Assembly (NCBI GenBank): GCA_946122785.1
Contig: CAMGYJ010000005.1
Location: 84,810,547-84,874,546 of the forward strand
Origin: Linum tenue
Taxonomy: Eukaryota > Streptophyta > Magnoliopsida > Malpighiales > Linaceae
Reading direction: 5' to 3'
Length of the DNA: 64,000 nt
Below are positions 32,678 to 43,214 of the stretch, piece by piece. Position 1 is the stretch's first letter, and every line of letters begins with the position of its first letter. Below the pieces are notes generated by a model. It was given only the letters and a program-made list of their open reading frames with translations. It ran no database searches and was not told the origin of the DNA. The position numbers and the translations under genes are program-made.

Positions 32678-34028
32678 TGATTCGGGCCTAATTGTACATA
32701 TTTTACCCCCGTTTTCCTAAGGCGTTTATGGAAATTGTACTCCTAAAAGGGTGGTTTTATGTGGGATTTCTTGTATTTTAGCATGTTTCGGGATTTAACA
32801 GGTGAAACCAGCTCTGGAGTCGAAAGTTGGACGAAAAGGAGCGAAAACCGGCAAGTCACGGTTTCTCTTGGAAGTTCACGATCTGCTAAGACCGTGAAGA
32901 GGAGCTGTTGCCCGCGAACATCAAGGCGTCCAGGGCCAAAACTGAAGTTACTACCGCAATGCTACTTCACAGTCACTAAGACCGTGAACTGGAGCTGTTG
33001 CCCGTGAACCTGTGCAGGCGAAGCAGTGCGTTTCAATGCCAACCTTAAGTTTACGGACGTGTTCAAGAGTTCATGGCCGTGAACTGATCTCGATCCCTCT
33101 GTTTAAAAGGAGAGCTGAAAGGAAGAGAAAGGGAGAGCCTAGGAGTGAGAAAATGCCTTCTTCATATTTTAGAGAGAGAAAGAACTAACCAAGGAAGGAA
33201 GAAGGCTGGGGTTTGCTCCAAGTGGTTAATTGGGAAGATTCTCCCTAAGAGAAGTTCAGCACAAGCTCAAAGAAGATTGGAAGCATCTCCTTGATGGTTT
33301 CTACCTCTTCCTCTTGTCTTTCTCCCCTTTCTAGCATGGAGTAGTTTCCTTTTTCACTTGGATGTTGTGAAACCCTACTATTTACCATGCAGTTTTTGTT
33401 ATGTGAATTGAATGATTGTTTATGGGTGTTGTTTAATTCGATGATTGACGTATTTTTCATGTGGATTGTGCATGTTTGTGCTTAACAATCTAATTGGTCA
33501 TTTTAATCTAGATTAGATAGGGAAGACCCCCTTTTAAGGGAGGCTCAATTGAGTTGAGATTACTAGGGCTTTCTAAGCCACCAATCTAGGTTAATGTAAG
33601 ACAAATCTCCATGTTGAATTAAGAAATTTGGTTAAGCGCGATTAAGCCGACCAACCATTGGGTTGAGTGAGGGAGTAAGTGAACCATCATTGCCTTGACT
33701 GAGAGGGCCACTTGAATAGCCTATAATGTATCCCCTGTTTGGAAATCGAGAGTGTGGTCTACAACCATATTTGAGTCCCCTCGCGGTTCACGGTCACCTT
33801 GCCTATAGCAATCACTTGGATTCACATACCATGGTAGTAGTTAGGGGGAAGCGACACCTGAGTGATCCTTGTCACAAAGAGCTTTCAAAACCATTTACTT
33901 TTGCCTTGCTTTACTTTAATTAGCAAACTTTTCAACCAAAACTGATTCCCTCGATTATTATTCAAATGACTGAAGTAGGGGTACACGGACCGGTCTGAGT
34001 CGATATTTAAACACACTTGCCCTGTATT
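32678..34028 (+). repeat. Athila 3' LTR, truncated at its end
   Basis: Starts tgattcgggcctaattgtac. Matches the 5' LTR up to tgtattg at about 34028, then LINE sequence begins, so the last 60 or so bases are missing. It keeps the 170 bp that the 5' LTR lost (33285-33470). More diverged from the 5' LTR than the other LTR pairs here, so the insertion is older. Confidence 0.85.
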
Positions 34029-35025
34029 GAGAAGGAGATGTGGAATGGCTCTGGAGCTTGTCCCTCCCTCCGAAGATGCACTTCTTCCTTTGGAGATGTG
34101 CTCATGGTGCCTTAGCTACCAAAATAAACCTCCACAATCGAAGCTGCTCCCCTTCCCCTACTTGTTAGGTTTGTGTCTCTTTGGATGAAACCTTTCAGCA
34201 TTGTCTGTTTGGCTGCAAGCACGCGGTTGATGCGTGGCATCACCTCTTCACGAGTCCCCGACTCCACCCCCTTTGATCGGCATCCTTGACTGGCTGTTCG
34301 ACTTGAAGAACCACCTTTCAATGAGCTCAGTCCTGCAGGTGGTCTTTCTCTTGTGGAACATTTGGAAGGCTAGGAATGAGAAGGTCTTTCGTGATAGTGC
34401 TCCTTGCCACCCTCCACCTGTTCCAAGGAGGTTTATGATTGCTTCGTTTGGACATCTCGCCCTAAGCTGCCGAGGGACCCTTCTCTCCCTTCGTATCATC
34501 CCATCAACCCCCTGAACCAGATTCCACCACCGTCGAGCAGTCCCTTGTTGGAGATACACTGTGATAGATAATTTTTAAATGATTTTCAAAAGGTGGCTTA
34601 TGGCGTTATTGCTTTCAACGGCCATGGAGAAACCTGCGATGGTAGGCCAGGCACCCTTGTTTGTTCATCACCAAGCTCTTTTGGAAGTACTCGTGTTGGC
34701 TTGCCACCGCGCGGTTTCGTCCTAGATTCATTTGGATTGTCTCTCCTTGATCCTGGCACTCTCAGCTCCACCAGCGTCATGGCCATGGAGAATCTCTGCT
34801 TGGTTGGGGGTCATGGTTGACATCCTTTGCAAGAACCCTTTCGTCAAGTTCTCTTTCTTCAAAAGAAAGTTCAATGCGCAAGCGAATTGGGTGGCATGAG
34901 CAACCCCGCGGGATGAGCTTCCCTAGGATTGGATCGTGATCCTTAATATTATTTCCCCCCTCCTTTTTGTTTTCCTAGGCTTTTGTAACCGTTCCCTTTG
35001 GTAATGAATGATTATTCTCAATAAA
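34029..35025 (+). pseudogene. LINE, right half (zinc-finger region and 3' end)
   Basis: Continues the LINE from 20709: FLWRCAHGALATKINLHNRS at about 34088-34147, then DETFQHCLFGCKHAVDAWHH (34184-34243), the zf-RVT pattern with conserved W, H and C. Frameshifted and with a stop in between. The end is tttgtaaccgttccctttgg, aatgaatgattattctcaat and a short A tail at 35021-35029, as in plant L1 elements. Confidence 0.85.
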
Positions 35026-35029
35026 AAAA

Positions 35030-35465
35030 ACAAATGGAAAAGAATATAATATGCCACTGATAGCTGCCCACCAACTACATGAGCTCCAATGCTCAGCACC
35101 AAAAGACACACCACAGGGCATGTTCAAGTGGAAATGGTTGCCAAAAATATTCCTAACCCGGATCCGTGATATCCATCATTGAAGTGCCACCTGCAAAATG
35201 AACAAACCAAGTGCTCCAACCGGTCAAAAAACACATGGAAGTCGCTGCTCATGCTTCGAAATTGGTCAAAAAAGCGACCCTAACTCCATTGATAATTTTA
35301 TAGGTAGCCCACCTATTTAAAAGGTTAAAGAAAGAACAAGACACTTATAAACACAGCAAAAACAATGAAGCCCCTAAGCATTAACACCTATGAAATGGCA
35401 AAACAAACAAATGGACGGAGAAGACCTATAAATAAACTTAATTAATAGCCTCTCCTAGCAACCCT
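35030..35465. other. Non-coding stretch, no gene
   Basis: Nothing recognisable between the LINE tail and the TSD of the next element. Confidence 0.4.
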
Positions 35466-35474
35466 TACGAAAGA

Positions 35475-36734
35475 GAGGATTTTTTCAGAAATAAAACTGT
35501 TTAAAAAAAATTCGAAAATAGCACCCAACTCCGAAAAATTCCAAAAATAGCACCATTTTCCCAAAAACCGCCACCCCTACCAGCGGTTTAGGCGGAAACT
35601 GCCACCCGGGGGCGCGTTTTTTATGAAAAACGCAGTAGTTGGGGGCGGTTTTGCAAACCGCACCCCCACCATGCGGTTTGGTTGCAGACCGCACCCCCAC
35701 CATACTGTTTGTTTGCAGACCGCATCCCCAACATGCGGTGTTTTTTTAAAAAAATCGAAAATAGCACCCAACTCCGAAAAATTCCAAAAATAGCACCCTT
35801 TTCCCAAAAACCGCCACCCGTACCAGCGGTTTAGGCGAAAACAGCCACCCGGGGCGCGTTTTTTATGAAAAACGCACTAGTAGGGGGCGGTTTTGCAAAC
35901 CGCACCCCCACCATGCGGTTTGGTTGCAGACCGCACCCCCACCATACTGTTTGTTTGCAGACCGCATCCCCAACATGCGGTCTTTTTTTTTTTTTTGAAA
36001 AATCCTAACCTAGGTGTAAACTTGAAACGAACGTATCTTTCTGTTCGGGTATCCGATCGTCGCGATTTTTTTTTTATTCCGCATAACCTTTTGAGATCTT
36101 GCAAGCTAAAGACTGCCGAAGGTGGTTTGGTCCCGCCTTCGTCTCAAAAAATTTCGTTTGCTACCCCGAACGAGCTTTTTTCTGATTTCGTCAAACTTTG
36201 GACAACCATAACTTTGTGCTCCAAAATCCAAATGGCATGAATTTTTTTTTTTTGCATAAATTTTTAAGGAATACAACTTTTATCATAGACATAGTTTCGA
36301 AATGTACGTGGATTGATGAAAAGGGAAGGTAAGCTATTCCCAAAATCCTGTATATCCAAACGACATTTTTTCGGGACGAAGGCGGGACCAAACCAACTTC
36401 AACAGTCTTCGGCTTGCAAGATCTCGAAAATTTTTGCGGAATAAAAAAAAATCGCAACAATCGGATAACCGAACAGAAAGATACGTTTGTTTGAAGTTTC
36501 CACCTAGGTTAGGATTAAAAAAAAAAACTGACCGCATGGTGGGGGTGCGGTTTGCAAAACCGCCTCCTACCAGTGCGGTTTTCATCAGAAAACGCGCCCC
36601 CGGGTGGCGGTTTTTGCCTAAACCGCTAGTACGGGTGGCGGTTTATGGAAAAGGGTGCTATTTTTGGAATTTTTTGGAGTTGGGTGCTATTTTTGTAAAA
36701 AAATATTAAACAGTGTTATTTCTGGAAAAATCCC
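35475..36734. mobile_element. Family A Mutator-like foldback element (1260 bp)
   Basis: Perfect 9-bp TSD tacgaaaga at 35466-35474 and 36735-36743. Ends match the 7211 element (right end ctggaaaaatccc). Nearly the whole element is one inverted repeat. Outer arms carry caaaaatagcacc phrases and accgc...gcggt palindromes. Inner arms match too (36000-36180 against 36340-36530, shared gaaggcgggaccaaacca and cctaacctaggtg), leaving a loop of about 160 bp. The left arm has a 243-bp tandem duplication (35514-35756, 35757-35998), so the arms are unequal. No coding. Confidence 0.92.
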
Positions 36735-36743
36735 TACGAAAGA

Positions 36744-37358
36744 GCTATTGAATCAATATTGCTAGAAATAAAATAGAGAAACAGATATAGAACACAAAGG
36801 GAATGGGTAAGTGAAGTAAAAAGAATTACGAGAATCCATGCTGCCACTCGTCAAGTAAAAAGAAACATAACCAAGTTAGACCCAAACTATCCAAAAACCG
36901 GAAGCCATGTTAGAGAATTGAAGTAATAAACAACTCATGACAGACAAGTATCTAAGTTACAATAAATCAAGCAACTTCGTATCAGAATGACAGAAGCAAC
37001 AAAGTAAAAGGAAAGAAAACAGACAATCAATTAGCACATCATCAGTCTATTATGTAATACACAATGAGTTAAAGTCAAAAGCTGAAAGAGTTTTTATAGA
37101 AAACAAAACTAAACCACGTTCAAAGAAAGGAAAGCGGAACCAGAGAGCTCTAAAATGTGAACAAACAAAGATGGGCTGGAAAACATGTTAATGAAACTAA
37201 GGACTAGGTCAAACAAAAAGGAAAATAAGGCCAGCCCAACCAGCCAAGTAACGAAATATAGTCTGAACATGCTTCCAATAAAAAAAAATTAATTATGTCT
37301 GGTAATTACAAAAAAATAGGAAAAAATTAAAGAATTAATATCCAACTTACCAGTAGTA
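36744..37358. other. Non-coding stretch, no gene
   Basis: A-rich, no repeat or frame recognised; the hAT element follows. Confidence 0.4.
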
Positions 37359-37366
37359 CCTGCGTC

Positions 37367-38073
37367 TAGGGCTGGGAAACGGTGCGGTCTGGTCCAGACC
37401 AGACCATATATACGGTCTACGGTCCAGACCGAGAGGCTAAAATACAGACCACAGACCAGACCACAGATTATACGGTCTGGTCCAGACCACGCCTGTGCGG
37501 TCTGGTTCGGTCTGATCTGGTCTAGATAGACCACACTGAATGAAAAAAGAACAATTTGTTTAGTCAACCACACAAAAAATTGAACCAATAACCAAGAAAA
37601 ATAGTTGTTATTTGCCTTAAAACGTTAATCCTAACATGCATGAATAATTTTGATACCCTAAATCTTAGTACATAAGAAAGATACAAAGTAAAAGCATCCC
37701 AACTTGCACAATAACGTCATAAAAATCAACATAATGTCATATGGAGACACAATTATCTCTACTATCTGGTTAAATGCGGTTGTGAATGAAGGAGGGACTA
37801 GATTCACAAAATTAAGGTTGAGACTTGGGTGTCATTGTGGGAGTTGGGAGAGTGGTCGAATGGGTTGTTAACACGTATTGACAAGTCGGTTGGGTCCACG
37901 GTTTGGTACGGTAAACCGCGGTCTAGACCAGACCAGACCAAGAGATCAAACATAAAATAATACAGACCGTGGACCAAACCAGACCATACTTAACGGTCTA
38001 CGGTCCGGACCAAACTGTGCGGTACGGTTTGAACCACTGTTTTCTAACGGTCTGGTCTATTTTCCCAGCCCTA
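37367..38073. mobile_element. hAT-like non-autonomous element (707 bp)
   Basis: Ends tagggctggg and cccagcccta; perfect 8-bp TSD cctgcgtc at 37359-37366 and 38074-38081. An 8-bp TSD with short TIRs is the hAT signature. Subterminal regions are crowded with the palindrome ggtccagacc / ggtctggtc in both orientations (37380-37540, 37905-38050). No coding. Confidence 0.92.
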
Positions 38074-38256
38074 CCTGCGTCAACTAAACATAAGAGCAAC
38101 GTAAAAAAATGATGACATGTGTCGGGAGTGGCTGCACCGAACGGTGGGGCTCGCACGCAATCGACACGCAAAGTCATCGCCATCATGGTAACGGGAGCAG
38201 TGTCCATGAAACCGTACCGTACCGACGGTTCAACCACGAAATACCAGTATCGAAGG

Positions 38257-38877
38257 TGTTTGAACCTAACTGAGTGTAGGAGTGAGGTTCGAGTGTGAGT
38301 TCGGGTCAAGAAGAAACGCAAGTGCTCGGGTTGATCGGAGGAACGTGAGTTAGAGAGAGGGTGAGAACGAGGGTCAGAACTTTTAGAAAGAGAAGTTGTT
38401 GCTATAGAGAGAGAATGGTGAAAAATGCCATCCCCTCACCCACCGTAGTAAATGCCGTATTTATAGGCTCCGTTGTGGTGGGTGAGTGGTTGACTCAAGT
38501 GGGGATACAACGATGTGACTATTGGGATACAATGATGTGACCACTGGCACACTAAGGATTTTAGGCCCTGTCCAGGCCATCCCTCTACCTAGGACGTGTC
38601 AGAGACCTGTCAATGGCCCTGATGTGACTACCTCCAGGGAAGGAAAGCTACGCTCCCCTTCTCTCTTGGCTTGGCCTACGCTATGCTCTCCCTCGGCGCT
38701 TGTAACTCACCTCGCGCCTAAGCTCTTCGCGCCAAGACGTGGTTGACTACGATGAGGCGTGGCGCTCGGGGTCTTCGCGTTGCCATGTCTGGGTCCATCC
38801 AGTCGCGCCCTGTTCCTCGACATGGCCGGGCCCGACTTGTTCTTTGGCGCGGCTAGGCCCGAGTCACATGCCCAACA
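38257..38877 (-). repeat. 3' LTR of the Tat element
   Basis: Read on minus: tgttgggcatgtgactcggg ... ggttcaaaca, canonical TG...CA. Minus-strand TATA box tataaata at 38465-38458. Next to it inside the element is the purine tract gatggggggcaat (plus-strand 38878-38890 reversed). Confidence 0.93.
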
Positions 38878-38890
38878 ATTGCCCCCCATC
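38878..38890 (-). other. Polypurine tract of the Tat element
   Basis: On minus gatggggggcaat, directly before the 3' LTR start. Confidence 0.75.
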
Positions 38891-39056
38891 AGGGGGTGTT
38901 TTGTGAACACCTCCTGTTTGGATTTTTTCTTGACAGACTCGGGCCTGTGTGGTCTCCGTGAGGCTGGTCTTTTGGGCTTATTCCGCTCGTTTACTCTGCT
39001 TGTCGCCATCGGTTAGCTCCTGCGTGTGTTTGCGTTTGGGGTCCTTCATCGTGCGC

Positions 39057-39464
39057 GATATTATGAGCCGGCGACGCGTTTACTGATGGCGCGCGCTCGC
39101 ATGTTTCGCCGCGTTCGTAGTAGGGCTTTGTTCACATCGCGCCTTTTGCGGCGCACGATGCGCGAGGCGTGTTTTTCTTCCCCCGCGGGTATCGCGCGCT
39201 CGCTGTTGGGCTCTGTTCGCTCGCGCGATACCCGGTGTTGCGCGAGGCGAGTTTTTCTTCGATATTATGAGCCGGCGACGCGTTTACTGATGGCGCGCGC
39301 AGCATGTTTCACCGCGTTCGTAGTAGGGCTTTGTTCGCGTCGCGCCTTTTGCGGCGCACGACGCGCGAGGCGTGTTTTTCTTCCCCCCGCGGGTATCGCG
39401 CGCTCGCTGTTGGGCTCTGTTCGCTCGCGCGATACCCGGTGTTGCGCGAGGCGAGTTTTTCTTT
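39057..39464. repeat. 204-bp GC-rich tandem duplication
   Basis: Copies 39057-39260 and 39261-39464 both start gatattatgagccggcgacg, pass through ttttgcggcgcacga and gggtatcgcgcgctcgctgt, and end gcgcgaggcgagtttttctt. Very CpG-rich. It lies upstream of the antisense gene's TATA box and just inside the 3' LTR. Open frames here are composition artefacts. Confidence 0.85.
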
Positions 39465-39693
39465 CCTCGCGGGTATGTCCTGCCCCCCAGGCGGTGCACG
39501 GCACTCGTGGCGTCGCCGACTAGTGCCTATGTTGGTAGGTATCCACGTGTCACTGTGTGGTTAGGCTATTTGGGCGGGGATTTTTTGAATTTCGAAAAGA
39601 TTTGGTGGGATCTGACGGTTACGGATCCCTATGTGGCTTTAACCGTTCGCATTCCGCTGGCCGACATTGGCCCTTTGCTTTCCCTCTAACCCA

Positions 39694-39703
39694 CTATAAA
39701 TAT
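39694..39703 (+). promoter_or_regulatory. TATA box of the antisense gene
   Basis: ctataaatat, 130 bp before the ATG at 39833, followed by a CT-rich leader (ctccttctgcaacctcaatc). It points away from the 3' LTR, opposite to the element's own transcription. Confidence 0.65.
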
Positions 39704-39832
39704 GGGTTGTTGTGGGAAGGAAGGGTTCATCTGTTTCTCCGATTATTGCTTCACTTTGCTTCCTCTGAGATTTTTCTCCTCCTTCTGCAACCTCAATCCT
39801 CTTCTGCTGTTGCTAAGTTTCGAGTCGACATC

Positions 39833-42494
39833 ATGTCCAGCATCAACAACAACGAGGCCGAGGTCGTGCAAGGCGAAGAAGGTAATTTCTCCCCTCTCTC
39901 GCACACTTCTTCTGACCGTTCCGGTGACGGGGACGGTGGTTCTGGAGATTGGGATGGCGGATCTGACGGCGGATGCGGCGGCGGCGACGGTGGGATTCCG
40001 GCGACGCCGTCGTACGACGCTAGGTCCGGTGATGGAGTCGGAAGCTCTTCCGATGTGGGCATTATTTCCTCCGGTAGTGGTGAAGCGACGCGGCAAGCTC
40101 GGGGGGTGATGATCATCCGGCGCAATCAGGGTGGTCGACCGGTCTCGGACGATGGAGCCACCGTCGGTGAGGTCGCCGACGATGAAGTTGCCGATGACGA
40201 AATCGCCGATGATGAAGTCGCGGACGAGATGGCGCAAGGGGACCTTGGTGTGCAATTCGCGCCGCGCGCCGTTGAGCGCGTTACCGAAGCTATGGCCCGC
40301 TTGGGGATGCGAGGTGTCGGCGCAGCCTACCGCGTGATCGAGTGGGCTGAGATGTGGGGTGATCAGCCGGCGCCATCGGACAACCTCAAGCGCGGGCCCG
40401 AGTACTCCTCGACGTACGACGTGGACGATGTGGAGGAGTTAGTCCGCGGGCTGGGTTTGCCCCCCAGTTGGGAATACGCTGCCCCGTCGGTGCGCAGCAT
40501 GGTGGGCAACTGCCCCCCGGGATGGTTCGGCGTATACGCAGAATATTGGGTGATGGGGTTCAAGTTCCCCATCGACCCGCTGTTGTGCGCTATATATGAG
40601 CGCCTCAAGTGTTCCGTCGGACGGCTCTCCCCATCAGTCATTATGCGAGCTGTCTCCGCCTCGCATGCAAAAGGCTCAACATCGAGCCTACCTATGGCTT
40701 GTTTAGAAAGATGTACAAAATCAAGGAGGCCACGACGCGGAGCGACTGTCTCTCTATCCAGCGGCGCGACAACCGCCCCGAAGGTTTTGTGTATGGCTCG
40801 CCCAAGTTGAAGAAGACCTGGTTCGAGGAATTTTTTTACGTTAAGCCCACCCCCGGGGAATGGTCGAGCGGGACCATGGCGGAACCCACCTTCTGGGAGA
40901 AGGGCAGTACGCGCGGGTTCGAGTCGGACGCCGGCCTTTATGACGGGCTAAACGATGAATATGAGGCTTGCATGCCTCACCGCATCAATTTATACGCCAA
41001 GGGTGTCCGCGAGCCCTGCTTGGAGGAGCTGTTTGGGGATGGTTAGTTATATTTTCTTTCCTTTGTATTCTGTCTTATTAACCGCTCTCTTACGACTTAT
41101 TGGCGCAGGTGTTGACTTCTCCAGCCTTGCCAGCATGATGTCGGTGGACGACGTCGCGCCACGTGCTGACAAGAAGAAGAAGAAGAAGGTTGTCGCGGCG
41201 CCCAAAGCTTCGAAGCGGAAGGAGATCGAGCAGCCGCATCCGCAAGCTATCGAGAGGCCCCGCAAGACAATTCGCATAGTGGAGCCAACTCCCCAGGCGG
41301 TGTAGCAGACATCTGCCGCGCAACGACTGACCGCCGCGCAACAGCTGTCCTTGGCGCTGTCGGAGCCCGAGGCAACAGTGACCAGGCCCGCTCGTCGGGA
41401 TGGGAGTGGGGCGAGTAGCTCTTCCGGGGCGACCACCACTGCTGCCCCCGTCAGCGCCGCACCTGCCACCGCCACCGTCCACCAAGTCCGCGACGTGCGG
41501 ATTCACACCGCGGCGGCGTGTAACCTGGTGTCCGCCAACCATGCGCTCCGGGCGATCGGGCCCGTTCTCTCCGTTCCTCCGCGGGTGGAAAAGACAGACC
41601 CTCTCCATGACCTGGCGCAGATCCACTTCGCGGTAAGACCTAGTTGGACCCCTGTAGTTTAGGTTTATTTTCTTAACCTTCCCTTTCCGTCTTCCCCCCT
41701 TTTTTTTTTTTCGTGTTTGGCTAAGGCTCGTGGCGTTGTAGGGTCTGTCGGCGACTTTTCGGGCTCAGCAAGAGCGCGCCTCGATGCGCGCCAAGATGAA
41801 GGCCGACGAGGCGCAAATCGTCCAACTGGAGGGGAAGGTACTCGGGGCAAACAATCGTGCTGAAGATGCAACAACTAAGGCCAACGAGGCACTGGAGTCG
41901 CTCGGCCTTTTGCAGAGCCGATTAGCCGCGGACGTGGAGGCGGCCAAAGAGCAGGTGCGGAACGAGGAGCGCTCTGCCCTCCGAAAAGAGCTGGAAGTCT
42001 CCTTTTCTGAGGAGTTGCGCAAAGCTCGCGAAGACTTTCAGAAGGAGAAGGACGACCTTGTTCGCCTTCATACCGTCGCGAAGGCTGAGGCCGTTCGCGA
42101 GGCTGAGGTCGCGGCCATCCGCCAGTTCAAGTCTTCCCAACCTTTCGGGAAGATTATGGCGGATGCCATGACCAAGGCCGTGATAGCGGTCTGCAAGAAG
42201 GTTCGCCCCGAGAATCCAGGGATGCACTGGGATACTCGCGAGATGGTTCATCATGTCAAAGTGTGGATCGGCGAGAAGCGTCATTTGGATTCCGACTCCG
42301 AGTCCGAAGAAGAGGAGGAGGAAGAGGCGGAGCGCCGGGAGGAGGTAGAGCGCCCAACTGGGGAGGAGGTGTCGGGCGCCAGGAGGGATGGCGAGGTGGC
42401 TGATGAAGACGAGGAGGATGAGGAAGAGGAGCGTCCTTTGTTGCGTCGCAAGTCGAGCAGGGAGGACGAGCAGCCCAACACTGGCTCTGCTTAA
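39833..42494 (+). pseudogene. Antisense ORF (aORF) of the Tat element, three exons
   Basis: Exons 39833-41041, 41109-41632 and 41742-42494. Introns 41042-41108 (gttagt...gcgcag) and 41633-41741 (gtaaga...gttgtag) are clean. One base is missing in the C run at 40629-40632, and codon 41303-41305 is tag where cag would keep the frame. Allowing for these the length is 828 codons, an exact multiple of three, which supports the model. Product: acidic/Gly-rich N-terminus (MSSINNNEAEVVQGEE, GDGDGGSGDWDGGSDGG); a domain with PPGWFGVYAEYWVMGFKFPI and LLCAIYERLKCSVGRLSP, matching the putative gypsy-type transposon domain (Transposase_28); a basic linker (DKKKKKKVVAAPKASKRKE); a long coiled coil (from KMKADEAQIVQLEGKV); and an acidic tail (SDSESEEEEEEEAERRE). 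Function unknown; such ORFs occur in several Tat elements. Confidence 0.8.
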
Positions 42495-42749
42495 GTGTTG
42501 TCCAATCGAGCCCTGGCTGTTTTGTCGGTTCTTCGTGCTCTTTTTGTTGTTTTTCTATGTGTAATTGCGAACAACATTGTGGCTTCTTCCTTGATTATGC
42601 CAAGAGGTCTTCGACTGTGTTTGTTTCTCTTTCTCTCTTTTTTTTTATCTATCTTGCTTCGTAACTTTGTGTGCGCGAATGGGCGACGACCACCGATCTT
42701 GTTTTATTTTCTCGCGCGGAGGATGCGCGAGATGGGCGAGCACGGATAT

Positions 42750-43165
42750 TGTTGGGCTATCGCTAACTTGTTGTTCTTTCGAACTGGGCGCGAATAGTGC
42801 TGGACTATTGCTAATTTTTGTTCTTTCGAACTGGGCGCGAATAGTGCGGGACTATTGCTAATTTTTTGTTCTTTCGAACTAGGCGCGAATAGTGCTGGAC
42901 TATTGCTAATTTTTGTTCTTTCGAACTGGGCGCGAATAGTGCTGGACTATTGCTAATTTTTTGTTCTTTCGAACTAGGCGCGAATAGTGCTGGACTATTG
43001 CTAATTTTTGTTCTTTCGAACTGGGCGCGAATAGTGCTGGACTATTGCTAATTTTTTGTTCTTTCGAACTAGGCGCGAATAGTGCTGGACTATTGCTAAT
43101 TTTTTGTTCTTTCGAACTAGGCGCGAATAGTGCTGGACTATTGCTAATTTTTGTTCTTTCGAACC
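42750..43165. repeat. Tandem repeat with 47/48-bp units, about 8.5 copies
   Basis: Unit: gaactgggcgcgaatagtgc, tggactattgctaattttt, gttctttc. Unit starts at 42781, 42828, 42876, 42923, 42971, 43018, 43066, 43114 and 43161, so lengths are mostly 47 and 48 in alternation. Variants (ctggg or ctagg, five or six T) alternate with them. It lies between the end of pol and the end of the antisense gene. Confidence 0.9.
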
Positions 43166-43214
43166 ATGTCCTTTTATTTATTGCGCTAATGCGCTGTTGC
43201 GAACGTGGTACACG

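Larger units (their letters stand above)
20710..34028 (+). mobile_element. Athila-lineage Ty3/gypsy element, non-autonomous, inserted in the LINE
   Basis: Two LTRs (20710 to about 21980, and 32678-34028) share text throughout, both starting tgattcggg. After the left LTR comes an Asp-tRNA-like primer site, and before the right LTR a purine tract. The internal part keeps gag and protease (broken) and an ORF in the env position. It goes from protease straight to the agttgggaggcaacc-like text that normally follows pol, so RT, RNase H and integrase are gone. A second retroelement (26332-29845) sits inside. LINE sequence continues on both sides, so Athila is younger than the LINE. The right LTR stops about 60 bp short of the left one's end, so a TSD cannot be read. 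Confidence 0.9.

Noticed and set aside
39057..39464. CpG island of a host gene
   Set aside because: It is inside the Tat element, between its 3' LTR and the antisense gene, and is a tandem duplication.
39026..39523. 165-codon Arg/Ala/Cys-rich frame
   Set aside because: It spans the 204-bp duplication and repeats with it; composition reflects cgcg-rich DNA, and it lies upstream of the aORF's TATA box.
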